Positions 7,892 to 17,511 are shown, numbered from the stretch's first letter. The stretch: 64,000 nt of DNA from Betaproteobacteria bacterium (GCA_021732605.1 JAKFUS010000040.1:17967-81966); one strand, 5' to 3'. Notes: generated by a model not told the origin, from the letters alone. Numbers and translations are program-made.

Positions 7892-9904
7892 TCAGTTGTA
7901 GAGATGACAGCGCGTCGCGTGCGACGCGCTGAAGTCATGTACGTCCGGATACTCAATGCTGCAGCGGGGCATTGCTGCGCCACAACGCGGATGGAAATGA
8001 CAGCCCTGCGGCGGATTGAGCGGTGACGGCAAATCGCCGTCCACACGCAGTACCGGCCGCGCCGCCTGCGGATCCGCCACCGGCACGGCCGACAGCAAGG
8101 CCTGTGTGTACGGATGTTTGGGCGTGCGCAGCACATCCGCCACCGCACCGCGTTCGACAATGCGCCCCAGGTACATCACCGCCACCTCATCCGCCATGTA
8201 TTCGACCACCGCCATGTTGTGGCTGATGAACAAATAAGCCAGCCCCTTGTCGCGTTGCAGGCGCTTCAGCAGGTTGAGAATCTGCGCCTGCACCGAAACA
8301 TCCAGCGCACTGGTCGGTTCGTCACAGACAATCAATTGCGGCTCCACTGACAGCGCGCGGGCAATCGCAATCCGCTGCCGCTGCCCGCCGGAAAATTCGT
8401 GCGGATAACGGCCTTTGACGTCGGGCGCAAGACCGACCTCGACCAGCAGTGCATCAATGCGTATGGCGCGTTCTTCCGCAGTGGCGCCGACGCCCAGCGC
8501 CAGCATGCCCTCCTCCAGTGCATCACCGATGCGCACCCGCGGATTCAGCGACGCGTAGGGATCCTGGAAAATGATCTGTGCATGACGGCGGCGGTCGTGC
8601 AATGCGGAACGGTTCAGCGACAGCAGATCCACGCCGTCAAACAGCACGCGACCGCCGGTCGGCGGCACCAGCCGCAGCAGGCCCTTGCCGACGGTGGTTT
8701 TGCCGCAGCCCGATTCACCGACCAGCCCCAGCGTGCGGCCGGGGGCAATCTCCAGCGACACGCCGTCGACGGCTTTAACCTGCCCCGTCACACGCTGCAA
8801 CAACCCTTTGCGGACAGGAAAGTGAACTTGCAGGTCTTCGACCTTCAGGATTGAGGATTGAGGCGTGAGGAGTGAGGAGCGAGGTGCTTCCTGCGGTTCT
8901 GCAGCCCGCCCCGGAAGAAGTCCTCCTGGGGGGCGCTCATCACTGCCGTACAAGTGGCATTTCGCGCGTTGCCCGTCGCGCACCGCAGCCCACTGCGGAA
9001 TCGTATCCGCGCAATGCGCCAGTACGCTGTCACAGCGTTCGGCAAAACGACAGCCCGTGAACTGCCGAGTCAGTGCCGGCACCGTGCCGCGGATCGCGGC
9101 CAGGGGTTTGCCACGCCCGACACGATCGGGCAATGACTCAAACAGCTTGCGCGAGTAGGGATGCGCCGGGCCGGCAAAAAATGCGGCCACGGATGCAGTT
9201 TCAATGATCTCGCCGGCATACATCACCGCCACCTGCTGCGCCATCTGCGCGACCACACCAAGGTCGTGCGTAATTAACAGCATCGCCATGCCGCGTGAGC
9301 GCTGCAGTTCACGAAGCAATTCCAGCACCTGAGCCTGCACCGTCACATCCAGTGCCGTGGTCGGTTCGTCGGCAATCAACAGGTCCGGATCGCAGGCCAG
9401 CGCGATGGCAATCATCACCCGCTGTTTCATGCCTCCGGACATCTGGAACGGGTATTCGCTCATGCGCCGCCGCGCATCGGGCATGCGCACCGCGTCCAGC
9501 AGTTCCAGCACCCGTGCTTCCACAGCCGCGCCGGTCTGCGCGGTATGGCGGGTCACCGCCTCGGCAATCTGCGCGCCGACAGTCATCACCGGATTCAGCG
9601 ACAAACCCGGTTCCTGGAAAATCATCGCCACGCGCCGTCCGCGCACATCGCGCATCCGCGATTCCGGCAGCGCCAGCAGATTCTCACCAGCGAGTTCAAC
9701 CACGCCGCCGGCAATCTCGCCGGCCTCGGGCAGCAGGCGCATGATCGACAGCGCCGTCATCGATTTGCCGCAGCCGGATTCACCGACCAGCGCAAAGGTC
9801 TCCCCGGCAGCGATATCGAAGGAGATGCCGTCCACGGCGCGCAGCGGTGCCGCGCCACTGCGGATCAGCGTGGTCAGCCCGGTTACTTTCAGCAGCGCGC
9901 TCAT
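7892..9904 (-). CDS. yejF: Peptide ABC transporter ATPase with two fused nucleotide-binding domains (YejF type)
   Basis: Energises uptake of peptides through YejB/YejE. Two ABC domains are fused: first Walker A GESGCGKSM at 41-49 with signature MSGGMKQRV, second Walker A GESGCGKTT with signature FSGGQRQRI; each is followed by the Cys-containing oligopeptide-transporter C-terminal segment (FTGCRFAERC, PQGCHFHPRC). At 670 residues it is longer than E. coli YejF (529). The linker between the halves, about residues 325-355, is low complexity, and residues about 340-354 are encoded by a dispersed intergenic-type repeat (8845-8884). Start overlaps the yejE stop by four bases. Confidence 0.92.
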   Translation of the reverse strand: MSALLKVTGLTTLIRSGAAPLRAVDGISFDIAAGETFALVGESGCGKSMTALSIMRLLPEAGEIAGGVVELAGENLLALPESRMRDVRGRRVAMIFQEPGLSLNPVMTVGAQIAEAVTRHTAQTGAAVEARVLELLDAVRMPDARRRMSEYPFQMSGGMKQRVMIAIALACDPDLLIADEPTTALDVTVQAQVLELLRELQRSRGMAMLLITHDLGVVAQMAQQVAVMYAGEIIETASVAAFFAGPAHPYSRKLFESLPDRVGRGKPLAAIRGTVPALTRQFTGCRFAERCDSVLAHCADTIPQWAAVRDGQRAKCHLYGSDERPPGGLLPGRAAEPQEAPRSSLLTPQSSILKVEDLQVHFPVRKGLLQRVTGQVKAVDGVSLEIAPGRTLGLVGESGCGKTTVGKGLLRLVPPTGGRVLFDGVDLLSLNRSALHDRRRHAQIIFQDPYASLNPRVRIGDALEEGMLALGVGATAEERAIRIDALLVEVGLAPDVKGRYPHEFSGGQRQRIAIARALSVEPQLIVCDEPTSALDVSVQAQILNLLKRLQRDKGLAYLFISHNMAVVEYMADEVAVMYLGRIVERGAVADVLRTPKHPYTQALLSAVPVADPQAARPVLRVDGDLPSPLNPPQGCHFHPRCGAAMPRCSIEYPDVHDFSASHATRCHLYN
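8845..8884. repeat. GATTGAGGA-type repeat inside the yejF linker
   Basis: The + strand reads AGGATTGAGGATTGAGG then GTGAGGAGTGAGGAGCGAGG. The same words appear in non-coding gaps at 25884-25945 (both orientations) and at 50401-50440. On the coding strand it gives residues SSLLTPQSSIL, lying between the two ABC domains. Confidence 0.7.
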
Positions 9905-11346
9905 GAGCGTCCGCCGACGATTAACCGGGGATCAAAGGCATCCCGCACTGCATCAGCAAACAGATTGGCCGCCAGCACCAGCGTCAGCATGAACACAAAG
10001 GCGGCAGCCAGTGACCACCACACCATCGGTTCGCGCGCCATTTCCAGCCGCGCACTGTTGATCATGGTGCCGAAACTGATCATCGACGGATCAACGCCGA
10101 CGCCGACATAGGACAGCACCGCCTCCGCCAGAACCAGTCCGCTGAAATCCATCACCAGCGCAATCATCACGATATGCATCACGTTGGGCGTGATGTGGCG
10201 CATCATGATGCGCCAGTGCGACACGCCGAAGGCATGCGCCGCCTGGATGTATTCCATCTCGCGCAGCTTCAGTGCTTCACCGCGCAGCAGCCGGCACAGC
10301 CCCGTCCAGCTGGTGACGCCGAGAATCACGCACAGTGCCAGCAGGCGCACGTCGGCACGGATTTCGGTAGTCGGAAACAGTTCGGCATGGTTCTCGATAT
10401 AGACCTGCATCATCAGCACCGTCGCGGCAATCAACAGCACACCGGGTATCGATGACAGTGTGGTGTAAACATATTGGATGACATCGTCAATCCAGCCCTT
10501 GAAGTATCCCGCCATCAAACCCAGTACCAGCGCAAACGGCAGCATCACCAGCGTGGCCAGCGTGCCGATGACCAGACCGGTGCGTATGCTTTTCAGTGCC
10601 TGGTACAGCACATCCTGTCCGACCTTGTCGGTACCCAGCACGTGGTAATACGGCGCCAGCGCCACCACCGGACCGATCAGCACACACAGCAGACCCAAGG
10701 TGCAGAACACTGCCCGCCACGGCACGGCACTGCGACCGGCCCAGACATCGCGCCACACGGTTTCGATGCCGGCGTCCGAACTCCGCGCCACGGCCGCGCA
10801 AATGCCGATCGCCGCGACAAACCACAACAGCAAACCAATCGCCAGTCCGCGGAATGCCTTGAGTGCGACATCGCGGCACCAGTCGGCCTGCGGATCCTTG
10901 AGGTGTGCGCCGCCATGGCGCAGCCGCGGGAACACCCGCGCTTCGTTGCCCGCTTCTTTGCCGTCTTGCAATTGCACGGTCTCTTTGGCATAGAGATGAG
11001 TGGCCAGTGGCGCGGAATAGGTTTTTTCACGGGTGAGCCGCAGCGGTTCCAGCACGCGGTCCAGCAGGCTGCGCACCTCCGTCGAATAGGCTGTTTTGCC
11101 GCCCTGCTGCGGCAGTGCTGTACGGTAATGCACGGAATCAAGCAGTCCGACCAGCACAAACGCCGCGAGCACGGTGGCCGCCGCCATGCCGCTCGCGCTG
11201 CGCGCGACCCGCGCCCAGGGCGCGCGCAGATGCGGATGCCTGCGTGTGTACACCGCGAAACCGATGACAGCCGCCACCAGCAGCCACACCAGTGCATCGC
11301 TCCACCACAGCTCAAACCGAAAAGGGAGGACGTGATTCGGCATCAT
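9901..11346 (-). CDS. yejE: Peptide ABC transporter permease (YejE type, enlarged)
   Basis: Inner-membrane permease of the BPD_transp_1 family. The C-terminal half has the permease signature region with the EAA-type loop (MEYIQAAHAFGVSHWRIMMRH) and the closing motif FDPRLIVG. It has 481 residues against about 340 in E. coli YejE; the extra part is a hydrophilic stretch of roughly 130 residues between the second and third membrane segments (after VLVGLLDSVHYRTALPQ), probably periplasmic. Overlaps its neighbours on both sides by four bases (ATGA), so it is translationally coupled to yejB and yejF. Confidence 0.88.
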   Translation of the reverse strand: MMPNHVLPFRFELWWSDALVWLLVAAVIGFAVYTRRHPHLRAPWARVARSASGMAAATVLAAFVLVGLLDSVHYRTALPQQGGKTAYSTEVRSLLDRVLEPLRLTREKTYSAPLATHLYAKETVQLQDGKEAGNEARVFPRLRHGGAHLKDPQADWCRDVALKAFRGLAIGLLLWFVAAIGICAAVARSSDAGIETVWRDVWAGRSAVPWRAVFCTLGLLCVLIGPVVALAPYYHVLGTDKVGQDVLYQALKSIRTGLVIGTLATLVMLPFALVLGLMAGYFKGWIDDVIQYVYTTLSSIPGVLLIAATVLMMQVYIENHAELFPTTEIRADVRLLALCVILGVTSWTGLCRLLRGEALKLREMEYIQAAHAFGVSHWRIMMRHITPNVMHIVMIALVMDFSGLVLAEAVLSYVGVGVDPSMISFGTMINSARLEMAREPMVWWSLAAAFVFMLTLVLAANLFADAVRDAFDPRLIVGGRS

Positions 11347-12320
11347 GAAAAGCGCACCCGCGGATCGACCAGCGTGTAGGAAATGTCGGTGAGGATCAGG
11401 CCGATGATGTAGAGCACGGAACCGAGGAACACCATCACCCGCACAATCGCAAAGTCCTGCTGGCTGATGGCATCAATGGTGTAACTGCCGAGGCCGGGGA
11501 TGCCAAAAAAGGATTCGGTGATCAGCGCGCCCATGAACAGCAGCGGGATCACCACCACCACACCCGTCAGGATCGGGATCATCGCGTTCTGCAGCACGTG
11601 ACGGAACAACACGCGCGTTTCCGACAAGCCCTTGGCGCGCGCGGTGCGCACATAGTCCTTGCTGATTTCCTCAAGGAATATGGTGCGGTACCAGCGCGCG
11701 CTGCTGCCGATGCCGCTGATCACGCCGATCAGCACCGGCAAGGCAAGGAACTTGATCGCATCAAACCCGGTGTCGTAACCGGAAATCGGCACCAGATTCC
11801 ACAGTTTGCCGAATATGAACTGGCCGCCGATGATGTAAAACAACCCGGAAATCGACATCATCAGCACGCACAGCACCACGCCCCAGAAATCGAGATAGGT
11901 CGCGCGGAAAAACGCCATCAGCAGCGCGAACGAAATGTAGACCAGCAGTCCGATGATGAACGCCGGCAGTTGCACCGCCAGGCTGGGCCACATGCGCGTG
12001 CTGATGTCGTAACCGATGTTGCGGCCCTGATCGGACGCGCCGAACTCGAATACAAACAGCCGGGCCGATTTCTCGAAAAACACGGTGTTGGTGACCTTCT
12101 CAACCCCCGACATATTTTCGTTTAAAAACAATTGCTTATCGTATCCACGCTCGTGCTTCCATTTGGCCACGGCCTCCGGCGTCACCCGCTTCACACCGAG
12201 TTGTGCACGCGCCATGTCATCCGGCGTGTTGACGAAAAAAAACAGCGCGAAGGTGAAGACATTGACCCCCACCAGCACGAACAGGCCGTAGATCAGCCGG
12301 CGGAAGATGTAGGCGGTCAT
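11343..12320 (-). CDS. yejB: Peptide ABC transporter permease (YejB type)
   Basis: Second permease of the peptide transporter. It starts with the N-terminal segment typical of DppB/OppB/YejB proteins (YIFRRLIYGLFVLVGVNVFTF), has about six membrane helices, the cytoplasmic loop ISKDYVRTARAKGLSE, and ends ISYTLVDPRVRFS. A soluble loop of about 90 residues after the first helix (residues 35-115) is longer than in simple DppB. Four-base overlaps with yejA and yejE. Confidence 0.9.
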   Translation of the reverse strand: MTAYIFRRLIYGLFVLVGVNVFTFALFFFVNTPDDMARAQLGVKRVTPEAVAKWKHERGYDKQLFLNENMSGVEKVTNTVFFEKSARLFVFEFGASDQGRNIGYDISTRMWPSLAVQLPAFIIGLLVYISFALLMAFFRATYLDFWGVVLCVLMMSISGLFYIIGGQFIFGKLWNLVPISGYDTGFDAIKFLALPVLIGVISGIGSSARWYRTIFLEEISKDYVRTARAKGLSETRVLFRHVLQNAMIPILTGVVVVIPLLFMGALITESFFGIPGLGSYTIDAISQQDFAIVRVMVFLGSVLYIIGLILTDISYTLVDPRVRFS

Positions 12321-14515
12321 GTGTTCACCGCCGTTCCGGTACGCCGCTCACGCCGTCGAAACGCCGCCACGGCAGGCACCGCACTCAGCGCCAGCACCAC
12401 GACGATCAATACCAGCGGCCACAGCACCGGCGGATTCCATTCCCGCCGCTTCTGCACCCGTAATGCCGGATCAAGACGTTGGTATTTAAGGCCGTTGTTG
12501 GCAATCTGGTTCGGTTTGCGGTTGAACACCCAGCCGTGGTGCAGCGTGTAATCCTTGGGGAAATAACTCCACACCCAGGGCGCGTCGTGGCGCAGCAGTT
12601 CAACCATGCGGTCGATGATGGCCTGGCGCTCGGGTCCGTTGGCCATGTGTTTCATCCGATCAAACAACAGATCGAATTCCGGATTTTTGTAATTGGACGC
12701 ATTTTCTCCCTGCGTCTGCGCCCGCCCCTGCGCACCGTGGAGCAGGAACAGGAAATTCTCCGGATCCGGGTAATCGGCATTCCAGCCGAGGAAATAGAGT
12801 TGGGCGGTACCGCGCCGCAGCTTGTCCTGCAGGCGGTTGAAATCGGTGGCACGGATCACCAGTTGCACACCGAGCCTGGCAAACTGGTTGATGTACCAGT
12901 CAAGGCGTGCCTTGCTGTCGGCGCCGCTGGAGGTGGTATCCAGATGCAGCAGCAGCGGCTGGCCGGTCTTCGCGTCGCGGCCGTTGGGATAACCGGCTTC
13001 GGCCAGCAGTTTTTTCGCCTGCTCAAGGCTTTTACGCTGCGGCTGGCTGTTGTTCCATTCATAGACCTGGGGATTGATACCGGTGGCATCGGCGTCGCGA
13101 TAACCGAATATGCCCGGCGGAATCGGCCCATGCGAAGGCACACCGCGGCCGTTGCGGAATATCGAGATCAGTTCCTCCTGATCGACGGCGATCGATACCG
13201 CCAGCCGCAGCTTGCGCGCGCGCTCGCCGGCTGCAGCCCCGATCAGGGGATCGAGCATGTTGAAACCGAGGTAGGCCACGCTGGTCGCCAGAGAGGTCTG
13301 CAGGCGGATGCCGCGCGCCGCCATGTCCTCCGTCAAGGTGATGTCGCCCTGCCCGCTGAACTGCACCGCCTGGTCAAAAGTGTCGGAGCCGATGCCTGAG
13401 GCGTCGTAATAACCCTGCAGGAACTTGTTCCAGTACGGGATCTGCTCCTTCTCCAGACTGAATACCACGCGGTCGATGAAGGGCAGTGGTTTACCTGCAT
13501 CGGCGAGCAAGCCCGCTGCCGCATCGCCCGGTTCGCCTTCGGCGGGATAGGTTTCGCCCCGATAGTTGGGATTGCGTTCCAGCACCATCTGCCGATTCGG
13601 ATTGTTCACCGTCAGCATGTACGGCCCGGTGCCGACCGGATACCAGTCGAGCGTGATATTTTTCTGCGCCATCCCCGGCTGTTCATAAAAACGATCTGCC
13701 TCCGGTGGCACTGGCGCAAAAAACGGCATCGCCAGCCAATAGGCAAACTGCGGATATTTGCCGCGCACCCGCACTGCATAGGTATGACGATCGATGAGGC
13801 GCACACCCGACACGGCATATTGCGTCAGGTTGACAGGCGCTCCTTGCGGAAGCTCAGCCGCCACTTTGGTCAACTGCTCGGCCAGTTCCTTGAGGCCGAC
13901 CACGTATTCCCCCATCAACTGCAGGATCGGCGAATGCAGCCGCGGGTGCGCCAGACGTTTGATCTGGTGCACATAGTCGGCGGCCTCCAGTTCACGTGTG
14001 CCGGTGTATTTAAAATCACTAAGCGTATCGATGCCGCGCAGGTCTGCGGCGGTCAGTGCGTGATAACGCGGCTTGCCAGAATCATCGATGGCAAAGGCCG
14101 GATGCGGCTGGTATTTCACGCCCTTTTTGATATGGATCACATATTCGCTGTACGCCACCCGTTCCGTCGGCGCGCTGTCCGGCAAGGGCTTGCCCGCGGC
14201 GTCGAGATAAACAGGCCTGGGAACCTCGGTGGCGCCGAATGGAATCAGTTCATAGGGACGCTTCAGGTAGTGGTACTGCAGGGGAGGCTGATAGATGTTG
14301 GCGATGAACGCGAACTCGTTTTCAGCATAGGATTGCACCGGATCCAGATGCTTGGGCCGCTCGGAGAACGAGGTATAGAGTGTGTTTGCGCCGGCATCGG
14401 CAGCCGGATAGGGATCATTCCACGGCGATCCACCGCAACCCGCGGTGAGCGCGAGAATGAGCACGAAAGTCAGTGCAAGTATCGGCAGAAACGATCCTGA
14501 GCGGTTGCAGGCCAT
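12317..14515 (-). CDS. yejA: Peptide ABC transporter substrate-binding lipoprotein (YejA type)
   Basis: Family 5 extracellular solute-binding protein that delivers peptides to YejBE. From ATG 14515 it has 732 residues: a lipoprotein signal (ILALTAGCGG, lipid-accepting cysteine in TAGC), then a large SBP_bac_5 domain (NTLYTSFSERPKHLDPVQSY near the N terminus, then repeated Asn/Tyr-rich segments), and a hydrophobic segment near the C terminus (VLWPLVLIVVVLALSAVPAV) followed by RRRERR. A membrane-spanning tail on a binding protein is unusual and could tether it on both ends. The frame is open further upstream but ATG 14515 is the start that gives a proper signal. First gene of a four-gene operon. 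Confidence 0.87.
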   Translation of the reverse strand: MACNRSGSFLPILALTFVLILALTAGCGGSPWNDPYPAADAGANTLYTSFSERPKHLDPVQSYAENEFAFIANIYQPPLQYHYLKRPYELIPFGATEVPRPVYLDAAGKPLPDSAPTERVAYSEYVIHIKKGVKYQPHPAFAIDDSGKPRYHALTAADLRGIDTLSDFKYTGTRELEAADYVHQIKRLAHPRLHSPILQLMGEYVVGLKELAEQLTKVAAELPQGAPVNLTQYAVSGVRLIDRHTYAVRVRGKYPQFAYWLAMPFFAPVPPEADRFYEQPGMAQKNITLDWYPVGTGPYMLTVNNPNRQMVLERNPNYRGETYPAEGEPGDAAAGLLADAGKPLPFIDRVVFSLEKEQIPYWNKFLQGYYDASGIGSDTFDQAVQFSGQGDITLTEDMAARGIRLQTSLATSVAYLGFNMLDPLIGAAAGERARKLRLAVSIAVDQEELISIFRNGRGVPSHGPIPPGIFGYRDADATGINPQVYEWNNSQPQRKSLEQAKKLLAEAGYPNGRDAKTGQPLLLHLDTTSSGADSKARLDWYINQFARLGVQLVIRATDFNRLQDKLRRGTAQLYFLGWNADYPDPENFLFLLHGAQGRAQTQGENASNYKNPEFDLLFDRMKHMANGPERQAIIDRMVELLRHDAPWVWSYFPKDYTLHHGWVFNRKPNQIANNGLKYQRLDPALRVQKRREWNPPVLWPLVLIVVVLALSAVPAVAAFRRRERRTGTAVNT

Positions 14516-14603
14516 TGTCGGAAAGTGTAGCCGATAATGGCGGTGTGATCTTCTGGTTATAATCGCCCGCTGACTGCCCCGCATCATCACCACAGGAAAA
14601 ACC

Positions 14604-15392
14604 ATGGCGTTCCTGCAAGACAAAAAAATCCTGATCACCGGCCTGCTGTCGAACCGGTCCATCGCCTACGGCATCGCCAAGGCGGCGAGCCGCGAAGGCG
14701 CGCAACTCGCCTTCACCTATCAGGGTGAGGACATCAGGGAGCGCGTGATCAAACTGGCCGCGGAATTCGGCACCGTGCCGGTTCTGCCCTGCGATGTTGC
14801 ACAGGACGACCAGATCGCCGCGCTGTACGCAAAACTGCAGTCGGAATGGGGCGGGCTCGACGGCCTGCTGCATTCGATCGCATTTGCGCCGCGCGAAGCA
14901 CTGAAGGGAAATTTTCTCGATGGTCTGACGCGGGAAGGTTTTGTCACCGCCCACGACATCAGCAGCTACAGCTTCGCTGCGATGGTCAAGGGTGCGGCGC
15001 CGCTGATGGCCGGAAAACCAGGCGCGATGCTGACGCTGACCTACCTCGGGGCGGAACGCACCGTCCCCAACTACAACGTGATGGGCCTGGCCAAGGCCAG
15101 CCTCGAGGCCTGCGTGCGCTACCTCGCCAGCGATCTCGGCCCGCAGGGCATCCGCGTCAACGGCATTTCCGCGGGACCGATCAAGACCTTGGCGGCAGCG
15201 GGCATCGGCGGCTTCGGCAAGATCCTCAAGTTCGTCGAGGACAACGCGCCGTTGCGGCGCAATGTCACCATCGACGACGTCGGCAATGCCGCGGCCTTCC
15301 TGCTGTCTGATCTGGCCGGGGGCATTACCGGGGAAATCACTTATGTCGACTGCGGCTTCAGCACCGTCGTCGGCGGCATGCGCGGCGAATAA
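14604..15392 (+). CDS. fabI: Enoyl-[acyl-carrier-protein] reductase (NADH), FabI
   Basis: Reduces trans-2-enoyl-ACP in the last step of each fatty-acid elongation cycle. This is the FabI branch of the SDR superfamily: NAD-binding ITGLLSNRSIAYGIA, and the wide Y-(x)6-K active site at Y156 and K163 in VPNYNVMGLAKAS, preceded by TYLGAERT with Y146. Length 262 is standard. AGGA lies seven bases before the ATG. Divergent from yejA, with an 88-bp gap. Confidence 0.95.
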   Translation: MAFLQDKKILITGLLSNRSIAYGIAKAASREGAQLAFTYQGEDIRERVIKLAAEFGTVPVLPCDVAQDDQIAALYAKLQSEWGGLDGLLHSIAFAPREALKGNFLDGLTREGFVTAHDISSYSFAAMVKGAAPLMAGKPGAMLTLTYLGAERTVPNYNVMGLAKASLEACVRYLASDLGPQGIRVNGISAGPIKTLAAAGIGGFGKILKFVEDNAPLRRNVTIDDVGNAAAFLLSDLAGGITGEITYVDCGFSTVVGGMRGE

Positions 15393-15395
15393 GCA

Positions 15396-15428
15396 ACAAA
15401 AAACCCGGCACCTTGCGGTTACCGGGTT
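15396..15428 (-). terminator. Intrinsic terminator for ppiD
   Basis: Read on the minus strand, AACCCGG and CCGGGTT form a stem followed by a run of T residues (the A-run at 15397-15403 on the + strand). It lies downstream of ppiD and just after fabI and could serve the end of ppiD. Confidence 0.6.
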
Positions 15429-15463
15429 CAAATACGCACTAACCACTGCTGCAGCCAGGGGTT

Positions 15464-15548
15464 TAGCCGCCGGCTGCTTTTGCCGGCTAAGTCTTCTTAT
15501 AGCCGCCGGCCGCCCTTGCCGGCTTAGCCCCGGCTGCTTCTGCCGGGA
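15464..15548. repeat. Three successive GCCGGC-rich hairpins downstream of ppiD
   Basis: Three related stem-loops follow each other: CCGGC-TGCTTTT-GCCGG near 15470, CCGGC-CGCCCTT-GCCGG near 15506, and CCCGGC-TGCTTCT-GCCGGG near 15529. The first two are separated by about 36 bases and share flanking GCCG and CTTA words. They lie in the 3' region of the ppiD transcript, before the terminator at 15396-15428. Confidence 0.65.
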
Positions 15549-15559
15549 GTCCTACTTAT

Positions 15560-17455
15560 CTACTTCTTTTCGACATGTTCCTTGCGGATTTTGACTTCGG
15601 TTTTCTGCTTCAGGCTCGCCAGGTAGGCCGCCAGTTCGGCCTGCCCCGCCACCTGGCGCAGCGTCTGCGCAATCGTGTTTTGCTTGTCCCGGGCGTTGTC
15701 CGTCGCTTCCTGCACCTTGCTGATCCGCACCAGTGTGTAACCGCCGCCCGCCGCTTCCGCCCCGGCATAGGCCGGAAGTTTGCTGACGTCGGCCTTGAAC
15801 GCCTGGCGCAGCACCTCCACCGGGATGCCCTTGGGGTCGCCGCGGCCGGCGAGCAGCGGCGTGCTCCAGGCCACCTGCGCCTCCTTGCCCTGCTTCAGCG
15901 CCTCGAGTTTCGCGCGGCCGTCCTGCGCCGCCAGTTGACTCGCCTGCTGCAGGGTCAGTTTTTTCATCAGCGCACCGCTGACCTGATCAAAAGGCTGGAC
16001 GGTGGTCGGTTTGTGTTCGGCAATCCGCGCCCCGACCAGCACGCCGGGAGCCACTTCGATGGCCTCGGTATTGCGCTTGTTTTTCAGCACATCTTCCGAA
16101 AACACCGCCTGCAGCAGTTTCTGGTTGCCGAGCGTGGTGCTGTCGGCGCTGTTGCGCACAATCCAGCCGCTTTTCTGCGGGGCAGCCTTGACCAGCTCCG
16201 CGGCCGTTTTCAGGCTGTCCGACTGCTCGAACAGGGCGTTGCTGAACGCTTCCGCCATCTCGGCGAACTTGCGTCCCGCCAGCTGTTTCTTGAGTTCGGT
16301 CTCGATCTCCGGCCTTGCTTCCTCGAAAGTCTTGCCTTTGCCGCCGCGCACCGTGGTCAGGCGAATGATGTGGTAACCGAACTCGCTCTCCACCGGCGCT
16401 GAAATCTCGCCGGCCTTCATCGAAAACACCGCGTTGTCAAAGGACTTGACCATCGCGCCGCGCTCGAAGAAACCGAGGTCGCCGCCATTGGTCGCCGATC
16501 CCGGATCCTGCGAATGCTGCTTGGCCAGCGCGGCAAAATCCTTGGGATTCTTTTTCAGTTGGGCATACAACTCGTCTGCCTTGGCTTTGGCCTTTAGCTT
16601 CGCGTCAGCGCCGCCGCCGGCATCCGGAGTGATCAGGATATGACTGGCCTGCCGGGCCTCCTTGACCTCGAAGCGCTTCAGGTTTTCATCGTAGGCCTTG
16701 CGCACTTCGGCTGCTGCGGGCTGCATCTGCGCCAGCAGGCCGTCGGCGCTCAGCGTCACAAATTCAATGCGCACCTGCTCCGGCACCCGGAACTCATCCT
16801 GATGGCTGTCGTAGTATTTTTTTGCGGCGTCGGCCTCGAGTTTGACCTGTGGCACAAAACGGTCGGCGCTCAGTACAAAATGGCTGACTTCGCGCTGCTG
16901 GTCCGAAATACGCTGCAGCAGCGCCGCTTCGGCACGCGAAACAAAGGCCGAGCCAATATAGCCGTGGGTCACATGATCGACGAGCAGATCCTGGCGCATG
17001 CGCTGCTCGAAAATGACCGGCGTCATGCCCTGCCCTTTCAGCAGTTCTTCATAACGTGCATAGGAGAACTTGCCGTTTTCGCGGAAGGCCTCGACATTGC
17101 CAACAATATCCTGGACCTGGCGGTCGGTGATTACCAGCCCGGCGCGTACCGCGCGATCCGTCAGCAGGCGCTGCTGCACCAGATTATCGACCACCGAGAA
17201 ACGCAGTTCGGTGCTGTCGAGCATGCCGGGGTCAACACGGCCCCCCGACATCCGTTGCAGCATTTCCTGCCGCTCGCGCAAGGCCATCGCGAATTCGCCC
17301 TGGGAGACCTTGTAATCGCCGACAGTCGCCACGACGTCAGCGCCGGCACCCTTCTGGAAATAGGAATCGATGCCAAAAAAGGCGAAGGGGGGAATGATCA
17401 GGATGAAAATTCCGATCATGACCGCTCTGCGATGCTTGTCGATAAAATTGAACAT
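15560..17455 (-). CDS. ppiD: Membrane-anchored periplasmic chaperone/peptidyl-prolyl isomerase PpiD
   Basis: Helps newly exported proteins fold as they leave the Sec translocon. From ATG 17455 (MFNFIDKHRR) the protein has 631 residues: a short cytoplasmic tail, one membrane helix at about 11-32 (AVMIGIFILIIPPFAFFGI), a SurA-like N-terminal domain, and a parvulin domain at about 265-365 (QASHILITP... FGYHIIRL). The length agrees with E. coli PpiD (623). The frame continues upstream to 17497 but ATG 17455 begins at the conserved PpiD N terminus. It lies near lon and clpXP, the same neighbourhood as in many proteobacteria. Confidence 0.93.
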   Translation of the reverse strand: MFNFIDKHRRAVMIGIFILIIPPFAFFGIDSYFQKGAGADVVATVGDYKVSQGEFAMALRERQEMLQRMSGGRVDPGMLDSTELRFSVVDNLVQQRLLTDRAVRAGLVITDRQVQDIVGNVEAFRENGKFSYARYEELLKGQGMTPVIFEQRMRQDLLVDHVTHGYIGSAFVSRAEAALLQRISDQQREVSHFVLSADRFVPQVKLEADAAKKYYDSHQDEFRVPEQVRIEFVTLSADGLLAQMQPAAAEVRKAYDENLKRFEVKEARQASHILITPDAGGGADAKLKAKAKADELYAQLKKNPKDFAALAKQHSQDPGSATNGGDLGFFERGAMVKSFDNAVFSMKAGEISAPVESEFGYHIIRLTTVRGGKGKTFEEARPEIETELKKQLAGRKFAEMAEAFSNALFEQSDSLKTAAELVKAAPQKSGWIVRNSADSTTLGNQKLLQAVFSEDVLKNKRNTEAIEVAPGVLVGARIAEHKPTTVQPFDQVSGALMKKLTLQQASQLAAQDGRAKLEALKQGKEAQVAWSTPLLAGRGDPKGIPVEVLRQAFKADVSKLPAYAGAEAAGGGYTLVRISKVQEATDNARDKQNTIAQTLRQVAGQAELAAYLASLKQKTEVKIRKEHVEKK

Positions 17456-17511
17456 CAGACTCTCTCCACTGCAAATGAACTGTAACCGGCGCCGCAACCG
17501 GCGCGCATAAG

